Part shown: piece after piece, positions 41,056 through 50,353 of the stretch
Layout: every line of letters starts with the position of its first letter
Numbering within the stretch: position 1 is the stretch's first letter
Origin: Paenibacillus albus
GTDB taxonomy: Bacteria; Bacillota; Bacilli; Paenibacillales; Paenibacillaceae
DNA: 64,000 nucleotides
Reading direction: 5' to 3'
Assembly (NCBI RefSeq): GCF_003952225.1
Contig: NZ_CP034437.1
Span: forward strand, 275,001 to 339,000
The notes under the pieces: model-generated
What the model saw: the letters and a program-made list of their open reading frames with translations, nothing else
Database searches by the model: none
What the model was told of the DNA's origin: nothing
Position numbers and translations under genes: made by a program

Positions 41056-41961
41056 TTAAGGCAATTTGAACCCTTCTCCAAGCACCTCTGCCGTCTCGCT
41101 AATAATGACAAAAGCATACGGATCCGTCGACCGGACGAGACTCTTCAGCTTCGAGACTTCATTCTGTCCCACGACTACCATCAGGACGCTCCGCGCTTCC
41201 CCTGTATATCCTCCATGGCCGTCAAGCTTCGTGAGGCCTCGATCCAGATCATGCAGCACGACGTTCGTAATTTCTACGGGCTTGTCCGAAATAATGAAAG
41301 CTACCCTCGAAGTCGCAAGTCCTGTTTGAACAAAATCAATCGTTTTGCTTGTCACGAACAAGCCGACAAGTGCATAAAGCGCATTCTCCGGTGCAATCAG
41401 AATACCGGCCGCCGCAATCACGGCCCCGTCGAAGCAGGCTACAGCAAGTCCAAGCCGTATGCCCGTGAACCGATGCAGCAGCTGCGCCGCCAGATCGAGG
41501 CCTCCTGTCGATGCCTTGCCGCGGAATACAAGACCAAGTCCCGCGCCTACGCCGATGCCGCCATAAATTGAAGCGAGCATCGCATTATCCGTTGGCGCAT
41601 GCCAGTGCGAAGTGAATAGAACAAGCAGCGGGAGAAGGAAGGAGCCTAGCGCTGTCTTCAGCGCAAACTTCTTGCCGAGCAGCCAAAGGCCCAATAGGAA
41701 TAGCGGAATATTGAGCGCCCATTGTGTATATGCCGGTGTGATGCCCCACTCATGCTGAACGAGAATGGAGATACCGGACACGCCGCCGGATGCGATGCCT
41801 AGCGGTACCAGAAATAAGTTAAAGCTGATCGCAATAAGGAATGAACCGATGAGCAGCAGCGCTACGCTGATTGCGTTCTCTGTCTTCGCTCCCATCGCTT
41901 TTCTCGTGCGGCTGTTCGGCCTATGCTTTGCTAATGAATGCTGATCTTGTTGGTTGTCCAT
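41056..41961 (-). CDS. YitT family membrane protein
   Basis: 301 residues with about five hydrophobic segments between residues 28 and 200 (starting AISVALLLIGSFLIAISF), GIASGGVSGISIL, and GKASTGGLDL, followed by a cytoplasmic DUF2179-type domain (about 210-295). YitT proteins are common in Firmicutes; transport is suspected but unproven. Start ATG at 41961 with AGAGGA upstream at a long distance. It stands between the arg operon and prfB on the same strand. Confidence 0.88.
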   Translation of the reverse strand: MDNQQDQHSLAKHRPNSRTRKAMGAKTENAISVALLLIGSFLIAISFNLFLVPLGIASGGVSGISILVQHEWGITPAYTQWALNIPLFLLGLWLLGKKFALKTALGSFLLPLLVLFTSHWHAPTDNAMLASIYGGIGVGAGLGLVFRGKASTGGLDLAAQLLHRFTGIRLGLAVACFDGAVIAAAGILIAPENALYALVGLFVTSKTIDFVQTGLATSRVAFIISDKPVEITNVVLHDLDRGLTKLDGHGGYTGEARSVLMVVVGQNEVSKLKSLVRSTDPYAFVIISETAEVLGEGFKLP

Positions 41962-42011
41962 CGTCTTGACCCGTCCTCTTTTTTAGTTGTCGTTCCCTTT
42001 ATAATGATCGC

Positions 42012-42048
42012 AAAAAAGAGTTCCAACACATTCAGTGTAGGAACTCTT
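42012..42048 (-). terminator. Terminator of prfB
   Basis: AAGAGTTCC/GGAACTCTT perfect nine-base arms with an inner ACAC/GTGT pair; on the minus strand followed by TTTTTT. Confidence 0.9.
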
Positions 42049-42076
42049 CCCCTAGGCTATGCAAGCAGCCTTAACT

Positions 42077-43193
42077 TCATTGCTCTTCATGGCGAATCTT
42101 GCTGCGCAGATAGCCGTCGATGAACATATCGAGATCGCCGTCCATTACTGCGCCGACATTGCCTGTTTCTACCGATGTGCGATGATCCTTGACCATGCTG
42201 TACGGATGGAAGACATAGGAGCGGATCTGGCTACCCCATGCAATGTCCGATTGTTCGCCACGAATCTCCGCCAGATGCTTCTGCTGCTCTTCGATCTTAC
42301 GTTCGTAGAGCTTGGAGCGGAGCATCTGCATCGCGCGCTCACGGTTCTGAATCTGAGAACGCTGCGTTTGACACGATACCACGATTCCCGACGGGACATG
42401 CGTAATTCGAATGGCCGATTCCGTCTTATTGATGTGCTGACCGCCCGCGCCGCTGGCCCGGTACGTGTCCACCTTCAAATCCTCGGACCGAATCTCGATC
42501 TCGATGTCGTCTTCAATCTCAGGCATAATGTCACACGATACGAAGGACGTATGACGACGGCCTGAAGCGTCGAATGGCGATATACGCACCAGACGGTGCA
42601 CGCCCTTCTCCGCTTTCAAATAACCGTAAGCATTATGTCCTTTAATCGACAAGGTTACGCTCTTAATGCCCGCCTCGTCACCTGCCAAGTAATCGAGCAG
42701 CTCGACCTTGAAGCCGTGCTTCTCTGCCCAGCGGGTGTACATCCGGTACAGCATTTGGCCCCAGTCTTGCGACTCTGTGCCGCCTGCGCCGGGGTGAAGC
42801 TCCAGAATCGCATTAAGCTTGTCGTATGGCTCGCTCAGCAGCAGCTGCAGCTCGAACTCGCTCACCTTGCTCATCAGCTCGGATACGCTCTTCGTAAGCT
42901 CCGCTGCCAGCTCCTCATCGTCGCCCTCTTCTTCCGCCAGCTCCAGCATCGTTTGCAAATCCTCTTGCTCGCTTTGCATCCGCGTATACTGGTCGACGAC
43001 GGATTTCACGGCGTTCAGCTCCGCAATCGTGCTTTGCGCTCGCTCGTTGTTATCCCAGAAGTCCGGCGCACTCATGCGCTCCTCGAAGTTCGCGATCATC
43101 TCTTGCTTAATATCTAAGTCAAAGAGACCCCCTGAGTTCTTGGAGACGCTTCGCCATTTCACGCAGGTCTTGTTTGACCTCTATGTCTATCAT
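42077..43193 (-). CDS. prfB: Peptide chain release factor 2, with programmed +1 frameshift
   Basis: Recognises UGA and UAA stop codons. Starting at the ATG at 43193 (GAGGTGA about nine bases upstream) 24 codons lead to an in-frame TGA at 43119-43121. The preceding CTT with an AGGGGG internal Shine-Dalgarno site is the classic slip site: skipping T43121 restores the frame, giving 371 residues, join of 43193-43122 and 43120-42077. The decoding tripeptide SPF (RISPFDASG) and the catalytic GGQ ([12 protein letters not shown]) are present. RF2 therefore controls its own synthesis. Followed by a strong terminator and preceded by secA. Confidence 0.97.
43119..43133 (-). promoter_or_regulatory. prfB programmed frameshift site
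   Basis: Minus strand reads AGGGGG-TCT-CTT-TGA: an internal Shine-Dalgarno stimulator three bases before the CTT slip codon and the TGA stop, nearly the same as in Escherichia coli. Confidence 0.95.
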
Positions 43194-43248
43194 GACAGTC
43201 GCTCACCTCAAAATATATTCGTTGCCCTACCTTATGCAGATAGCTGCC

Positions 43249-45756
43249 TTATTGTCCGTGGCACTGCTTATATTTCTTGCCGCTGCCGCAAGGGCATGGA
43301 TCGTTCCGGCGAACGCGCTCTTCTTTCACAACTGGACGCTTCTGTGCCATTTCACTGCTTCCACCGGATTCGGTTTGGCCTTTGGCAACCTCTTGACGCT
43401 CCAGGTTGTTCTCGACATGCGCCTTCATAATATATTTCGTGATTTCTTCTTGAATATGCTCAATCATTTCCTTGAACATTTCGAAGCCTTCAAATTGATA
43501 CTCGCGAAGCGGATCCGTACCGCCGTATGCACGAAGGTGAATACCTTGGCGAAGCTGATCCATCGCATCAATATGATCCATCCACTTGCTGTCTACGGCA
43601 CGCAGCACGACAACCTTCTCGAACTCACGCATCGTCTCTGCACCGATATTCTCTTCACGCTCATTGTACAGCGCAACGACCTTCTCGAACAGGAACTCGA
43701 TGATCTCGTTTGGCTCTTTGCCCCATAGATCATCCTTCGTGATACTATCTTCATTCAGGAAGTTGCCTTCCGCATAGTCGACGATTTCTTGAAGCTCCCA
43801 GTTCTCTGGAACATCGTCAGTCGGACAATGTGCTTCAACGATCTTCGTAATGACCGGTTTGATCATCTCCAGAACGATCTCGCGAATGTTCTCAGAGAAC
43901 AATACTTCGCGGCGCTGCTTGTAGATGATTTCACGCTGCTGGTTCATAACGTCATCATATTGAAGGACGACTTTCCGCTGATCGAAGTTGTTGCCCTCAA
44001 CCCGCTTCTGAGCGGATTCAATGGCACGGGAGATGAGACGGCTCTCGATCGGCTGGTCTTCCTCGAAGCCCAGACGCTCCATCATGCCCATGATGTTCTC
44101 GGAACCGAAGCGGCGCATCAGTTCGTCTTCAAGGGACAGGTAGAACTGCGATGAACCCGGGTCGCCTTGACGTCCCGCACGACCGCGCAGCTGGTTATCG
44201 ATCCGGCGGCTCTCATGACGCTCCGTACCGATAATGTGCAAACCGCCGATACCGCTAACCGAATCTCCAAGCAAAATATCCGTACCACGGCCAGCCATGT
44301 TCGTCGCAATCGTAACTGCTGTTGATTGACCCGCACGTGAGATGATTTCTGCTTCCTCCGCATGGTACTTCGCGTTGAGGACTTTGTGCTGGATGCCTTT
44401 CTTCTTCAGCATCTCAGAGAGCTTCTCGGAGTTCTCGATGGAAACTGTACCGACAAGCACCGGTTGATTGTTCTTGTGGCGTTTGACGATTTCCTCAACA
44501 ACGGCCTTAAACTTGCCGTTCTCCGTCTTATAGACAACATCCGCGATATCATCACGAATATTCTTCTTGTTCGTTGGCACTGTAATAACTTCAAGGCCAT
44601 AGATCTTCTTGAACTCTTCTTCCTCAGTCTTCGCTGTACCTGTCATACCAGACAGCTTGCGGTACATACGGAAGTAGTTCTGGAAGGTAATCGTCGCGAG
44701 CGTCATGCTCTCGTTCTGTACCTTGATTTGTTCCTTCGCTTCAATCGCTTGGTGAAGACCATCGCTGTAGCGGCGGCCAGCCATCAGACGGCCTGTGAAT
44801 TCGTCAACGATAACAACTTCTTCGTCCTGCACAACGTAGTCAACATCGCGCTTCATAATAACATGCGCTTTAAGCGCTTGTTGAATGTGATGGTTGAGCG
44901 TTACGTTCACGTGATCGAACAAGTTCTCAATGCTGAATGCTTTCTCCGCTTTCTCAACGCCGGCTTCTGTCATGGTTACCGAACGAAGCTTAATATCAAC
45001 GGTGAAATCTTCTTCTTCTTTCATCCGCTGTACGAAACGATCCGCAGCAAAATACAGCTCCGTCGATTTCGCAGCTTGACCGGAAATAATTAGCGGTGTA
45101 CGCGCCTCATCCACAAGAATGGAGTCAACTTCGTCAATAATGGCATAATAAAGCGGACGCTGTACCATCTGTTCCTTATACAGCACCATGTTGTCGCGCA
45201 GATAATCGAAGCCGAACTCATTGTTCGTTCCGTATGTGATATCGCAAGCATAAGCCTCTTGCTTCTGCTCATGCGAAAGGCCGTGCAGGTTACAACCTAC
45301 CGTTAAGCCGAGAAACCTATATAGCTGGCCCATTTGCTCGCTGTCGCGAGTCGCCAGATAGTCATTGACTGTAACAACGTGAACGCCTTTGCCAAGGAGT
45401 GCATTTAAATATACGGCAAGGGTCGCAACCAACGTTTTACCTTCACCCGTTTTCATCTCTGCGATTTGGCCTTCATGCAGTACCATACCGCCAATCAGTT
45501 GAACGTCATAATGACGCTTGTCCAACACCCGCTTGGATGCCTCTCTACAAACAGCGAACGCTTCAGGGAGCAGGGAGTCAATATCGTCTCCTTGTTCAAG
45601 ACGAGCTTTAAATTCAGCTGTCTTATCTCGAAGCCCTTCGTCCGATAGTTGTGAGATTTGCGGCTCCAGCCCATTTATTTCCTCAACAGTTCGCAAAAGA
45701 CGCTTAATCTCTCGTTCGTTGGCGTCTCCGAATAATTTTTTAACAAGTCCGAGCAT
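43249..45756 (-). CDS. secA: Protein translocase ATPase SecA
   Basis: Motor of the Sec export pathway. 835 residues, normal for Bacillales. Walker A (MKTGEGKT near 100), [35 protein letters not shown] and [13 protein letters not shown], with the C-terminal zinc/SecB-type tail [14 protein letters not shown]. An open frame extends to 45822, but AAAGGGGAAG fits the ATG at 45756 ([10 protein letters not shown]). Its promoter is directly upstream. The gene order hpf-secA-prfB is the conserved Bacillus one. Confidence 0.98.
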   Translation of the reverse strand: MLGLVKKLFGDANEREIKRLLRTVEEINGLEPQISQLSDEGLRDKTAEFKARLEQGDDIDSLLPEAFAVCREASKRVLDKRHYDVQLIGGMVLHEGQIAEMKTGEGKTLVATLAVYLNALLGKGVHVVTVNDYLATRDSEQMGQLYRFLGLTVGCNLHGLSHEQKQEAYACDITYGTNNEFGFDYLRDNMVLYKEQMVQRPLYYAIIDEVDSILVDEARTPLIISGQAAKSTELYFAADRFVQRMKEEEDFTVDIKLRSVTMTEAGVEKAEKAFSIENLFDHVNVTLNHHIQQALKAHVIMKRDVDYVVQDEEVVIVDEFTGRLMAGRRYSDGLHQAIEAKEQIKVQNESMTLATITFQNYFRMYRKLSGMTGTAKTEEEEFKKIYGLEVITVPTNKKNIRDDIADVVYKTENGKFKAVVEEIVKRHKNNQPVLVGTVSIENSEKLSEMLKKKGIQHKVLNAKYHAEEAEIISRAGQSTAVTIATNMAGRGTDILLGDSVSGIGGLHIIGTERHESRRIDNQLRGRAGRQGDPGSSQFYLSLEDELMRRFGSENIMGMMERLGFEEDQPIESRLISRAIESAQKRVEGNNFDQRKVVLQYDDVMNQQREIIYKQRREVLFSENIREIVLEMIKPVITKIVEAHCPTDDVPENWELQEIVDYAEGNFLNEDSITKDDLWGKEPNEIIEFLFEKVVALYNEREENIGAETMREFEKVVVLRAVDSKWMDHIDAMDQLRQGIHLRAYGGTDPLREYQFEGFEMFKEMIEHIQEEITKYIMKAHVENNLERQEVAKGQTESGGSSEMAQKRPVVKEERVRRNDPCPCGSGKKYKQCHGQ

Positions 45757-45793
45757 GGTCTTCCCCTTTCGTGTGTAACGCCTGTTTGCATAA

Positions 45794-45822
45794 ATTGTAT
45801 CAGTTTGCGGCAGTTCTCGCAA
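45794..45822 (-). promoter_or_regulatory. secA promoter
   Basis: Minus strand TTGCGA (45817-45822), 17-base spacer, TACAAT (45794-45799), about 40 bases upstream of the ATG. Confidence 0.65.
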
Positions 45823-45889
45823 TGTCAGGCCCCTTAGGGATAAGATGGGTTAGTTAAATCTGCCAATTTGAACGTGTTTCTTCCTAATA

Positions 45890-45916
45890 AAGAAAGACCC
45901 CGGTAGCCCGAGGTCT
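45890..45916 (-). terminator. Weak terminator after hpf
   Basis: AGACC-CGG / CCG-GGTCT hairpin with one bulged base on each side, followed on the minus strand by TTTCTTTATT. Confidence 0.6.
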
Positions 45917-45926
45917 GTGACTTGTC

Positions 45927-46472
45927 CTAATCTGCTGCAATTAATCCGTATTTGCCGTCACTGCGTTTGTAGACGACATTCACTTCCTTCGTTTCGGAAT
46001 TGGCGAACATGAAGAAGGAATGACCGACCATGTTCATCTGAAGAATGGCTTCCTCAACATCCATCGGCTTCAATAGAAACCGCTTCGTCCGCACAAGCTC
46101 GTATTCCTCTTCCTCATCAAGTACGCGAACGGCTGCGCCGTCGTCCTTAAACAAGGTCCGGATGCCGCTTTCCCTACGGAATTTATTGTTTAGTTTTGTT
46201 TTATGTTTCCGAATTTGCCGCTCCAGTTTGTCCACAACCAAATCAATCGAAGCGTACATATCCTCGCTCTTCTCCTCAGCTCTAAGTATAACGCTCGCGA
46301 GCGGGATCATCACTTCTATTACATGCTTGCCTTTCGTTACAGACATCGTAACATTTGTTTCGGAGGTAATCGGCTCTTCAAAATACTTTTCCAGGCGGTT
46401 AAGTTTCTTCTCGACGTAATCGCGCAAGGCATCAGTCACCAAGATGTGTTGACCTCGAATGTTGTATCTCAT
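45927..46472 (-). CDS. hpf: Ribosome hibernation promoting factor, long form
   Basis: 181 residues, the long form that dimerises 70S ribosomes into 100S particles in stationary phase. N-terminal RaiA-like domain (about 1-95, MRYNIRGQHILVTDAL), a linker, and the C-terminal dimerisation domain (about 125-181, KRFLLKPMDVEEAILQMN). ATG with AAAGGAGG eight bases upstream and a clear promoter. In B. subtilis its neighbours beyond are flagellar genes; here a glycan cluster follows after csp. Confidence 0.95.
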   Translation of the reverse strand: MRYNIRGQHILVTDALRDYVEKKLNRLEKYFEEPITSETNVTMSVTKGKHVIEVMIPLASVILRAEEKSEDMYASIDLVVDKLERQIRKHKTKLNNKFRRESGIRTLFKDDGAAVRVLDEEEEYELVRTKRFLLKPMDVEEAILQMNMVGHSFFMFANSETKEVNVVYKRSDGKYGLIAAD

Positions 46473-46499
46473 GTGGCATTCCTCCTTTTACATGTTCTT

Positions 46500-46528
46500 A
46501 TTATAACACTCTATGAACCCAATCTCAA
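46500..46528 (-). promoter_or_regulatory. hpf promoter
   Basis: Minus strand TTGAGA (46523-46528), 17-base spacer, TATAAT (46500-46505) preceded by TGT (extended -10). Confidence 0.75.
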
Positions 46529-46623
46529 AGATATTTTCAGTTTATTTTGAATATTTAATTATTTTGGTAGGATCGGTGAATGCTAGGCGAAATGAGAGAT
46601 TTATCTGAACTCCGAACAACAAC

Positions 46624-46648
46624 AAAAAGCCCCGGTTTCCCGGGGCTG
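46624..46648 (-). terminator. Terminator of the cold-shock gene
   Basis: AGCCCCGG-TTTC-CCGGGGCT perfect hairpin; TTTTTG follows on the minus strand. Confidence 0.92.
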
Positions 46649-46709
46649 TTGCTGTTTCACATTCGGTTAAGCGATTACATTTTTATGAAGCCGCTTAACA
46701 GCGGGATGA

Positions 46710-46907
46710 TTACAGTTTAGTTACGTTTGCAGCTTGAGGACCACGTGCGCCTTCGACGATGTCGAACTCTACGGATTGGCCTTCTTCAAGTGTTTTGAAG
46801 CCTTCGGATTGGATTGCGGAGAAATGAACAAATACGTCGCCGCCTTGCTCAGTCTCGATGAAACCATAACCCTTCTCTGCGTTGAACCATTTAACTTTAC
46901 CTTGCAT
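46710..46907 (-). CDS. Cold-shock protein (Csp family RNA chaperone)
   Basis: 65 residues, one OB-fold. RNP1 KGYGFIE (residues 12-18) and RNP2 VFVHFSAI (about 25-32) bind single-stranded RNA or DNA. ATG with AAGGGA nine bases upstream, a good promoter and a strong terminator. Which paralogue (CspB, C or D) cannot be told. Confidence 0.96.
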   Translation of the reverse strand: MQGKVKWFNAEKGYGFIETEQGGDVFVHFSAIQSEGFKTLEEGQSVEFDIVEGARGPQAANVTKL

Positions 46908-46966
46908 TCAGAACATTCCCTTCATCTTCAAATGCTGTAGGATCACTAGGCGTGGCCCACAAATCG

Positions 46967-46996
46967 AATATACCATCGACTTCACAATATTGTCAA
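46967..46996 (-). promoter_or_regulatory. Promoter of the cold-shock gene
   Basis: Minus strand TTGACA (46991-46996), 18-base spacer, TATATT (46967-46972) preceded by TGG. The leader is about 50 bases, shorter than the long cold-regulated leaders of some csp genes. Confidence 0.75.
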
Positions 46997-47025
46997 TATA
47001 ATTTTGTAAGCGAATACATTTTTTG

Positions 47026-47048
47026 AAAAAATGCTCCTCACGGAGCAA
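47026..47048 (-). terminator. Terminator of the glycan cluster's last gene
   Basis: TGCTCC-TCAC-GGAGCA hairpin, followed on the minus strand by ATTTTTT. It sits directly after the PseC-like stop codon, marking the end of the cluster transcript. Confidence 0.8.
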
Positions 47049-47055
47049 ATTACGC

Positions 47056-48228
47056 CTATCTCTTATAAGAATGGTACACTTTCCTCACTGCCAAAATGAC
47101 GTCATTCACATCCACTTCCGTCATCTTCGGAAATAGAGGCAATGATATTGTGCTTGCATAGTACTCCTCTGCTTGCGGACAGTTGACATCAGCATAACCT
47201 TGCTTTCGATAGTAGGGCTGATGATAGACAGGTATATAATGAACATTAACTCCAATATTCTCAGTGCGGAGCGCCTCGAACAGCTCTTTCCTGTCTGCCG
47301 TGAACTGCTCCAGGTCAAAGCGGAGGACATATAAGTGCCAGCTCGAGTTTGCCGATAAATGCTGGGCCGGAACGGTCAATCCCTTTAGGTCAACAAAAGC
47401 TTTATTATATTGACTTGCGATCATTCTTCTCCTTGCTACAAATTGATCCAGTCTGTCCATCTGGGTAACGCCAAGCGCCGCTTGCATATCCGTCATCCGG
47501 TAATTGAAGCCGAGCTCATGCATCTCGTAGTACCATGGCCCATCGTTCGCTTCCATGAATTGCGTGTCCCGAGTCATCCCGTGGTTCCGGAACAAGAGCA
47601 GCCGTCGGTAGTAGTCCTCGTTATCGGTGACTATCATACCTCCCTCTCCTGTTGTAATGTGTTTGACAGGATGAAAGCTGAACATCGTCATGTCCCCGAA
47701 TGTTCCGACCTCCCGTCCCCCATATGAAGCGCCAAGCGAATGAGCCGCATCATGAATGACCGTCAATCCGCGGTCACGGGCAATCATTTCGATCCGATCC
47801 ATTTCAGCCGGCTGGCCCGTAAAGTCGACAGCAATAATCGCCTTCGTCCGCTCAGTCAACTTTGATTCGATTTCATCTGGATTGATATTGTAAGTATTCT
47901 TGTCTATATCCGCAAAAACCGGAGTTCCTCCCAAATAAAGCACGCAGTTGCTGCTAGCCAAGAATGTAATCGGGGTCGTAATGACTTCATCCCCGACTCC
48001 GATGCCTGCAGCAAAGCAAGCGCCGTGGAGCGCGGCTGTTCCGTTGCAGAATGCGACCGCATACTTCGCCCCAACGTAATCCGCCACTTTCCGTTCAAAC
48101 TTGTCAATTTGCGGGCCTTGAGTAATGAATTCGCTGCGCAGCACACTCACAACAGATTCAATATCGTCCTCTTCCAGCCACTGTTTGCCGTAAGGTAGAA
48201 GCGTGCTCCGGGTCGGTTGTTTGTCCAT
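47056..48228 (-). CDS. pseC: PseC-like nucleotide-sugar aminotransferase (DegT/DnrJ/EryC1 family)
   Basis: PLP-dependent aminotransferase of about 390 residues. The strongest resemblance is to PseC, which aminates UDP-4-keto-6-deoxy-N-acetyl-L-altrosamine in pseudaminic acid synthesis; SpsC of spore-coat polysaccharide is related. Motifs: LRSEFITQGPQIDKFE, NGTAALHGAC, TPITFLASSNCVLY and the PLP-Lys region FHPVKHITTGEGG. The frame extends to 48288 but would overlap the epimerase gene; the ATG at 48228 (MDKQPTRS) has GAGGGGAGG upstream at about 13 bases. Last gene of the cluster. Confidence 0.85.
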   Translation of the reverse strand: MDKQPTRSTLLPYGKQWLEEDDIESVVSVLRSEFITQGPQIDKFERKVADYVGAKYAVAFCNGTAALHGACFAAGIGVGDEVITTPITFLASSNCVLYLGGTPVFADIDKNTYNINPDEIESKLTERTKAIIAVDFTGQPAEMDRIEMIARDRGLTVIHDAAHSLGASYGGREVGTFGDMTMFSFHPVKHITTGEGGMIVTDNEDYYRRLLLFRNHGMTRDTQFMEANDGPWYYEMHELGFNYRMTDMQAALGVTQMDRLDQFVARRRMIASQYNKAFVDLKGLTVPAQHLSANSSWHLYVLRFDLEQFTADRKELFEALRTENIGVNVHYIPVYHQPYYRKQGYADVNCPQAEEYYASTISLPLFPKMTEVDVNDVILAVRKVYHSYKR

Positions 48229-48260
48229 CTCGCTAACCAAGCCTCCCCTCTGATTAGTGA

Positions 48261-49208
48261 TTAGATCAAATCCGTCGATTCGATCCATTGCTGCGTTCTA
48301 CGGATGCCTTCCTCTAATGTAACTTGAGGCTCCCAGCCAAGCAGCTTACTCGCTTTATCCGAATTGCACAGCAACTTTTGAATTTCGCTCTGAGGATGAA
48401 TATGCTCGACGTGGTAGATCGGAACCTTGTTGCCTGCTATTAATCGTGCCAAATCGTTGATTGAGATGTCTCGACCAAGTCCGGCATTCACAATCTCGCC
48501 GTTCACTTGATCGGAATAACCCGCTTCAACGACAAATCGAGCGCAGTCTTCAACGTAGAGCAGATCCCGGGTTTGCGTGCCTTCTCCATATATATTCAGA
48601 GCCTTGCCTGCAAGCTTATTCTTCAAGAAGATCGCCACGACACCGCCCTCGCCGCCCGTCTTCTGGAATGGACCATAGGTGTTGAACGGGCGAATGACAA
48701 CCGTTGGCAATCCGTACGCATAGAAGTAAGATAGGACCATATTCTCTGCCGCGATCTTCGAACCCGCATAGGGAGAAGCCGGTTTAATCGGGTGCAGCTC
48801 CGTAATGCCGCCTTCATCTGTACAGTGGTCATAGACCATGCAGGTGCTCATGAAGACGACTTTAACATGATGCTGCCGGCACTGTTCTAAGATAAAGAAC
48901 GTTCCCGTCGAATCATTGTTGTAAGTCGTACGCGGGTCGTCGATGGAATCCTGCACATTAATAGAGGCTCCAAGATGATAACAAATATCGAACGCGTATT
49001 CCAAGAACAAAGAGCCCAACAGCTTCTCATCCAGAATGGTTCCTTGCACAAAAGCTTTAAGTCCCGGATGCTCTCGAAACTCGGCGATATTCGCCTCTCT
49101 CCCGTTCGATAGGTCATCCAGAATAACGATATTATGTCCGTCATCCAACAGCCGTTTGGCAACCCATCTGCCGATAAAACCGGCACCACCGGTTAGTAAG
49201 ACATTCAT
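48261..49208 (-). CDS. NAD-dependent nucleotide-sugar epimerase/dehydratase (extended SDR)
   Basis: About 315 residues starting MNVLLTGGAG (an in-frame extension to 49229 exists). Extended SDR fold with TGGAGFIG and the Y-x3-K pair in SPYAGSKIAAENM; the usual VYG context is STCMVYD. It stands between PseI- and PseC-like genes, where a first-step UDP-GlcNAc dehydratase is expected. It does not look like classical PseB, whose Rossmann motif is TGGTGSFG-like. In Bacillus thuringiensis two SDRs (Pen and Pal) replace PseB, so it may be such an enzyme, or a plain C4 epimerase for another sugar. Substrate unknown. Confidence 0.75.
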   Translation of the reverse strand: MNVLLTGGAGFIGRWVAKRLLDDGHNIVILDDLSNGREANIAEFREHPGLKAFVQGTILDEKLLGSLFLEYAFDICYHLGASINVQDSIDDPRTTYNNDSTGTFFILEQCRQHHVKVVFMSTCMVYDHCTDEGGITELHPIKPASPYAGSKIAAENMVLSYFYAYGLPTVVIRPFNTYGPFQKTGGEGGVVAIFLKNKLAGKALNIYGEGTQTRDLLYVEDCARFVVEAGYSDQVNGEIVNAGLGRDISINDLARLIAGNKVPIYHVEHIHPQSEIQKLLCNSDKASKLLGWEPQVTLEEGIRRTQQWIESTDLI

Positions 49209-49237
49209 TACGCTCACGTCCCTCTCCAACTATGCTT

Positions 49238-50287
49238 CTAAAGGAGCTCCCATGACATCGGCGTTCCTTTACTTATATCTCGTGAAGCACGCTTACCCAT
49301 AATTTGTCCCATATATTTAGGTGCCAGCCCCATACCCGGCCGGATTGCACGAACGTTCATATCCGTAAACAAGTCGCCAGCCTTCATATCCTTGGACACA
49401 TACAAAGAACGGCGATGCTTCTTGGAGCCCTCTTCAGCTGCCGTCGGACCGTATACAATGTTGCCAATGGACTGCCATGCCCGCTCAGTCTCTTTAGAGA
49501 GTGAATGGAATTCTTGCGGCTCCAGAGAGAAGGTTGAATCCACCCCACCATCTGCGCGCAACAAAGTAAAGTGTTTCTCAATAACGGTTGCGCCAAGAGC
49601 AACGCCAGCTACTGCCGTTCCGATACCCATCGTATGATCAGAGAGACCTACCTGGCAGTCGAACAATTGCTTCATATGAGGAATTGTGGCCAAATTTGTA
49701 TTTTGGGGTGTCGCCGGGTATGTGCTTGTGCACTTTAATAACACCAATTGCGTACATCCCGCTTCCCTAGCTGCACGTACAGCATCATCCAGTTCGGCAA
49801 TTGAAGCCATACCGGTCGAAATAATCAATGGCTTGCCTGTCGCTGCAGCCTTGCGTATTAGCGGAAGATCGGTATTCTCGAAGGATGCAATCTTGTAAGC
49901 AGGTACATCCAGCGTTTCCAAAAAGTCGATTGCCGTCGCGTCAAACGGCGAGCTGAATGCCAGTATCCCACGTTCCTTGCAGCGGTCGAATATCGGCTTG
50001 TGCCATTCCCATGGCGTATAGGCCTGCTGATAAAGCTTATATAGCGAGTTACCTTTCCATAAATTACTTATGTCAGATATGAAAAAGTCGCCTTCATGAA
50101 TATCGAGGGTCATCGTTTCGGCGGTATACGTTTGAAGCTTCAGAGCGTCTGCCCCGCTGTTCGCAGCAGCATCCACGATCGCGAGCGCCCGCTCAAGTGA
50201 ATGATTGTGATTGCCGGACATCTCAGCAATTAATAGAGGTTTATGTGCTTCTCCAATTAGTCGGTTGCCAATACGTACTGTATCCAT
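49238..50287 (-). CDS. pseI: PseI/SpsE-like nonulosonic acid synthase
   Basis: 349 residues. NeuB-family TIM barrel (LLIAEMSGNHN, LKLQTYTAETM, FSSPFD, STGMASIAELDDAV, LSDHTMG, EKHFTL) followed by a C-terminal SAF domain (RRSLYVSKDMKAGD). It condenses phosphoenolpyruvate with a hexose, here probably 2,4-diacetamido-2,4,6-trideoxy-L-altrose to pseudaminic acid; the LKLQTYTAETMT region is typical of PseI rather than NeuB. The frame goes to 50335, but GGGGGAA fits the ATG at 50287. Confidence 0.9.
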   Translation of the reverse strand: MDTVRIGNRLIGEAHKPLLIAEMSGNHNHSLERALAIVDAAANSGADALKLQTYTAETMTLDIHEGDFFISDISNLWKGNSLYKLYQQAYTPWEWHKPIFDRCKERGILAFSSPFDATAIDFLETLDVPAYKIASFENTDLPLIRKAAATGKPLIISTGMASIAELDDAVRAAREAGCTQLVLLKCTSTYPATPQNTNLATIPHMKQLFDCQVGLSDHTMGIGTAVAGVALGATVIEKHFTLLRADGGVDSTFSLEPQEFHSLSKETERAWQSIGNIVYGPTAAEEGSKKHRRSLYVSKDMKAGDLFTDMNVRAIRPGMGLAPKYMGQIMGKRASRDISKGTPMSWELL

Positions 50288-50353
50288 GCTGTTCCCCCAA
50301 CGTTTGATAATATTAGGATAAAAAGTAGTTCTCATCTCACTATAGATCAGACC

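Noticed and set aside
46890-46990. Cold-shock riboswitch-like long leader of the csp gene
   Set aside because: The leader from the predicted start site is only about 50 bases and I saw no conserved cold-box structure.
48261-49208. Calling the epimerase PseB
   Set aside because: Its Rossmann motif TGGAGFIG and its YAGSK context are those of general extended SDR epimerases, not the inverting dehydratase.
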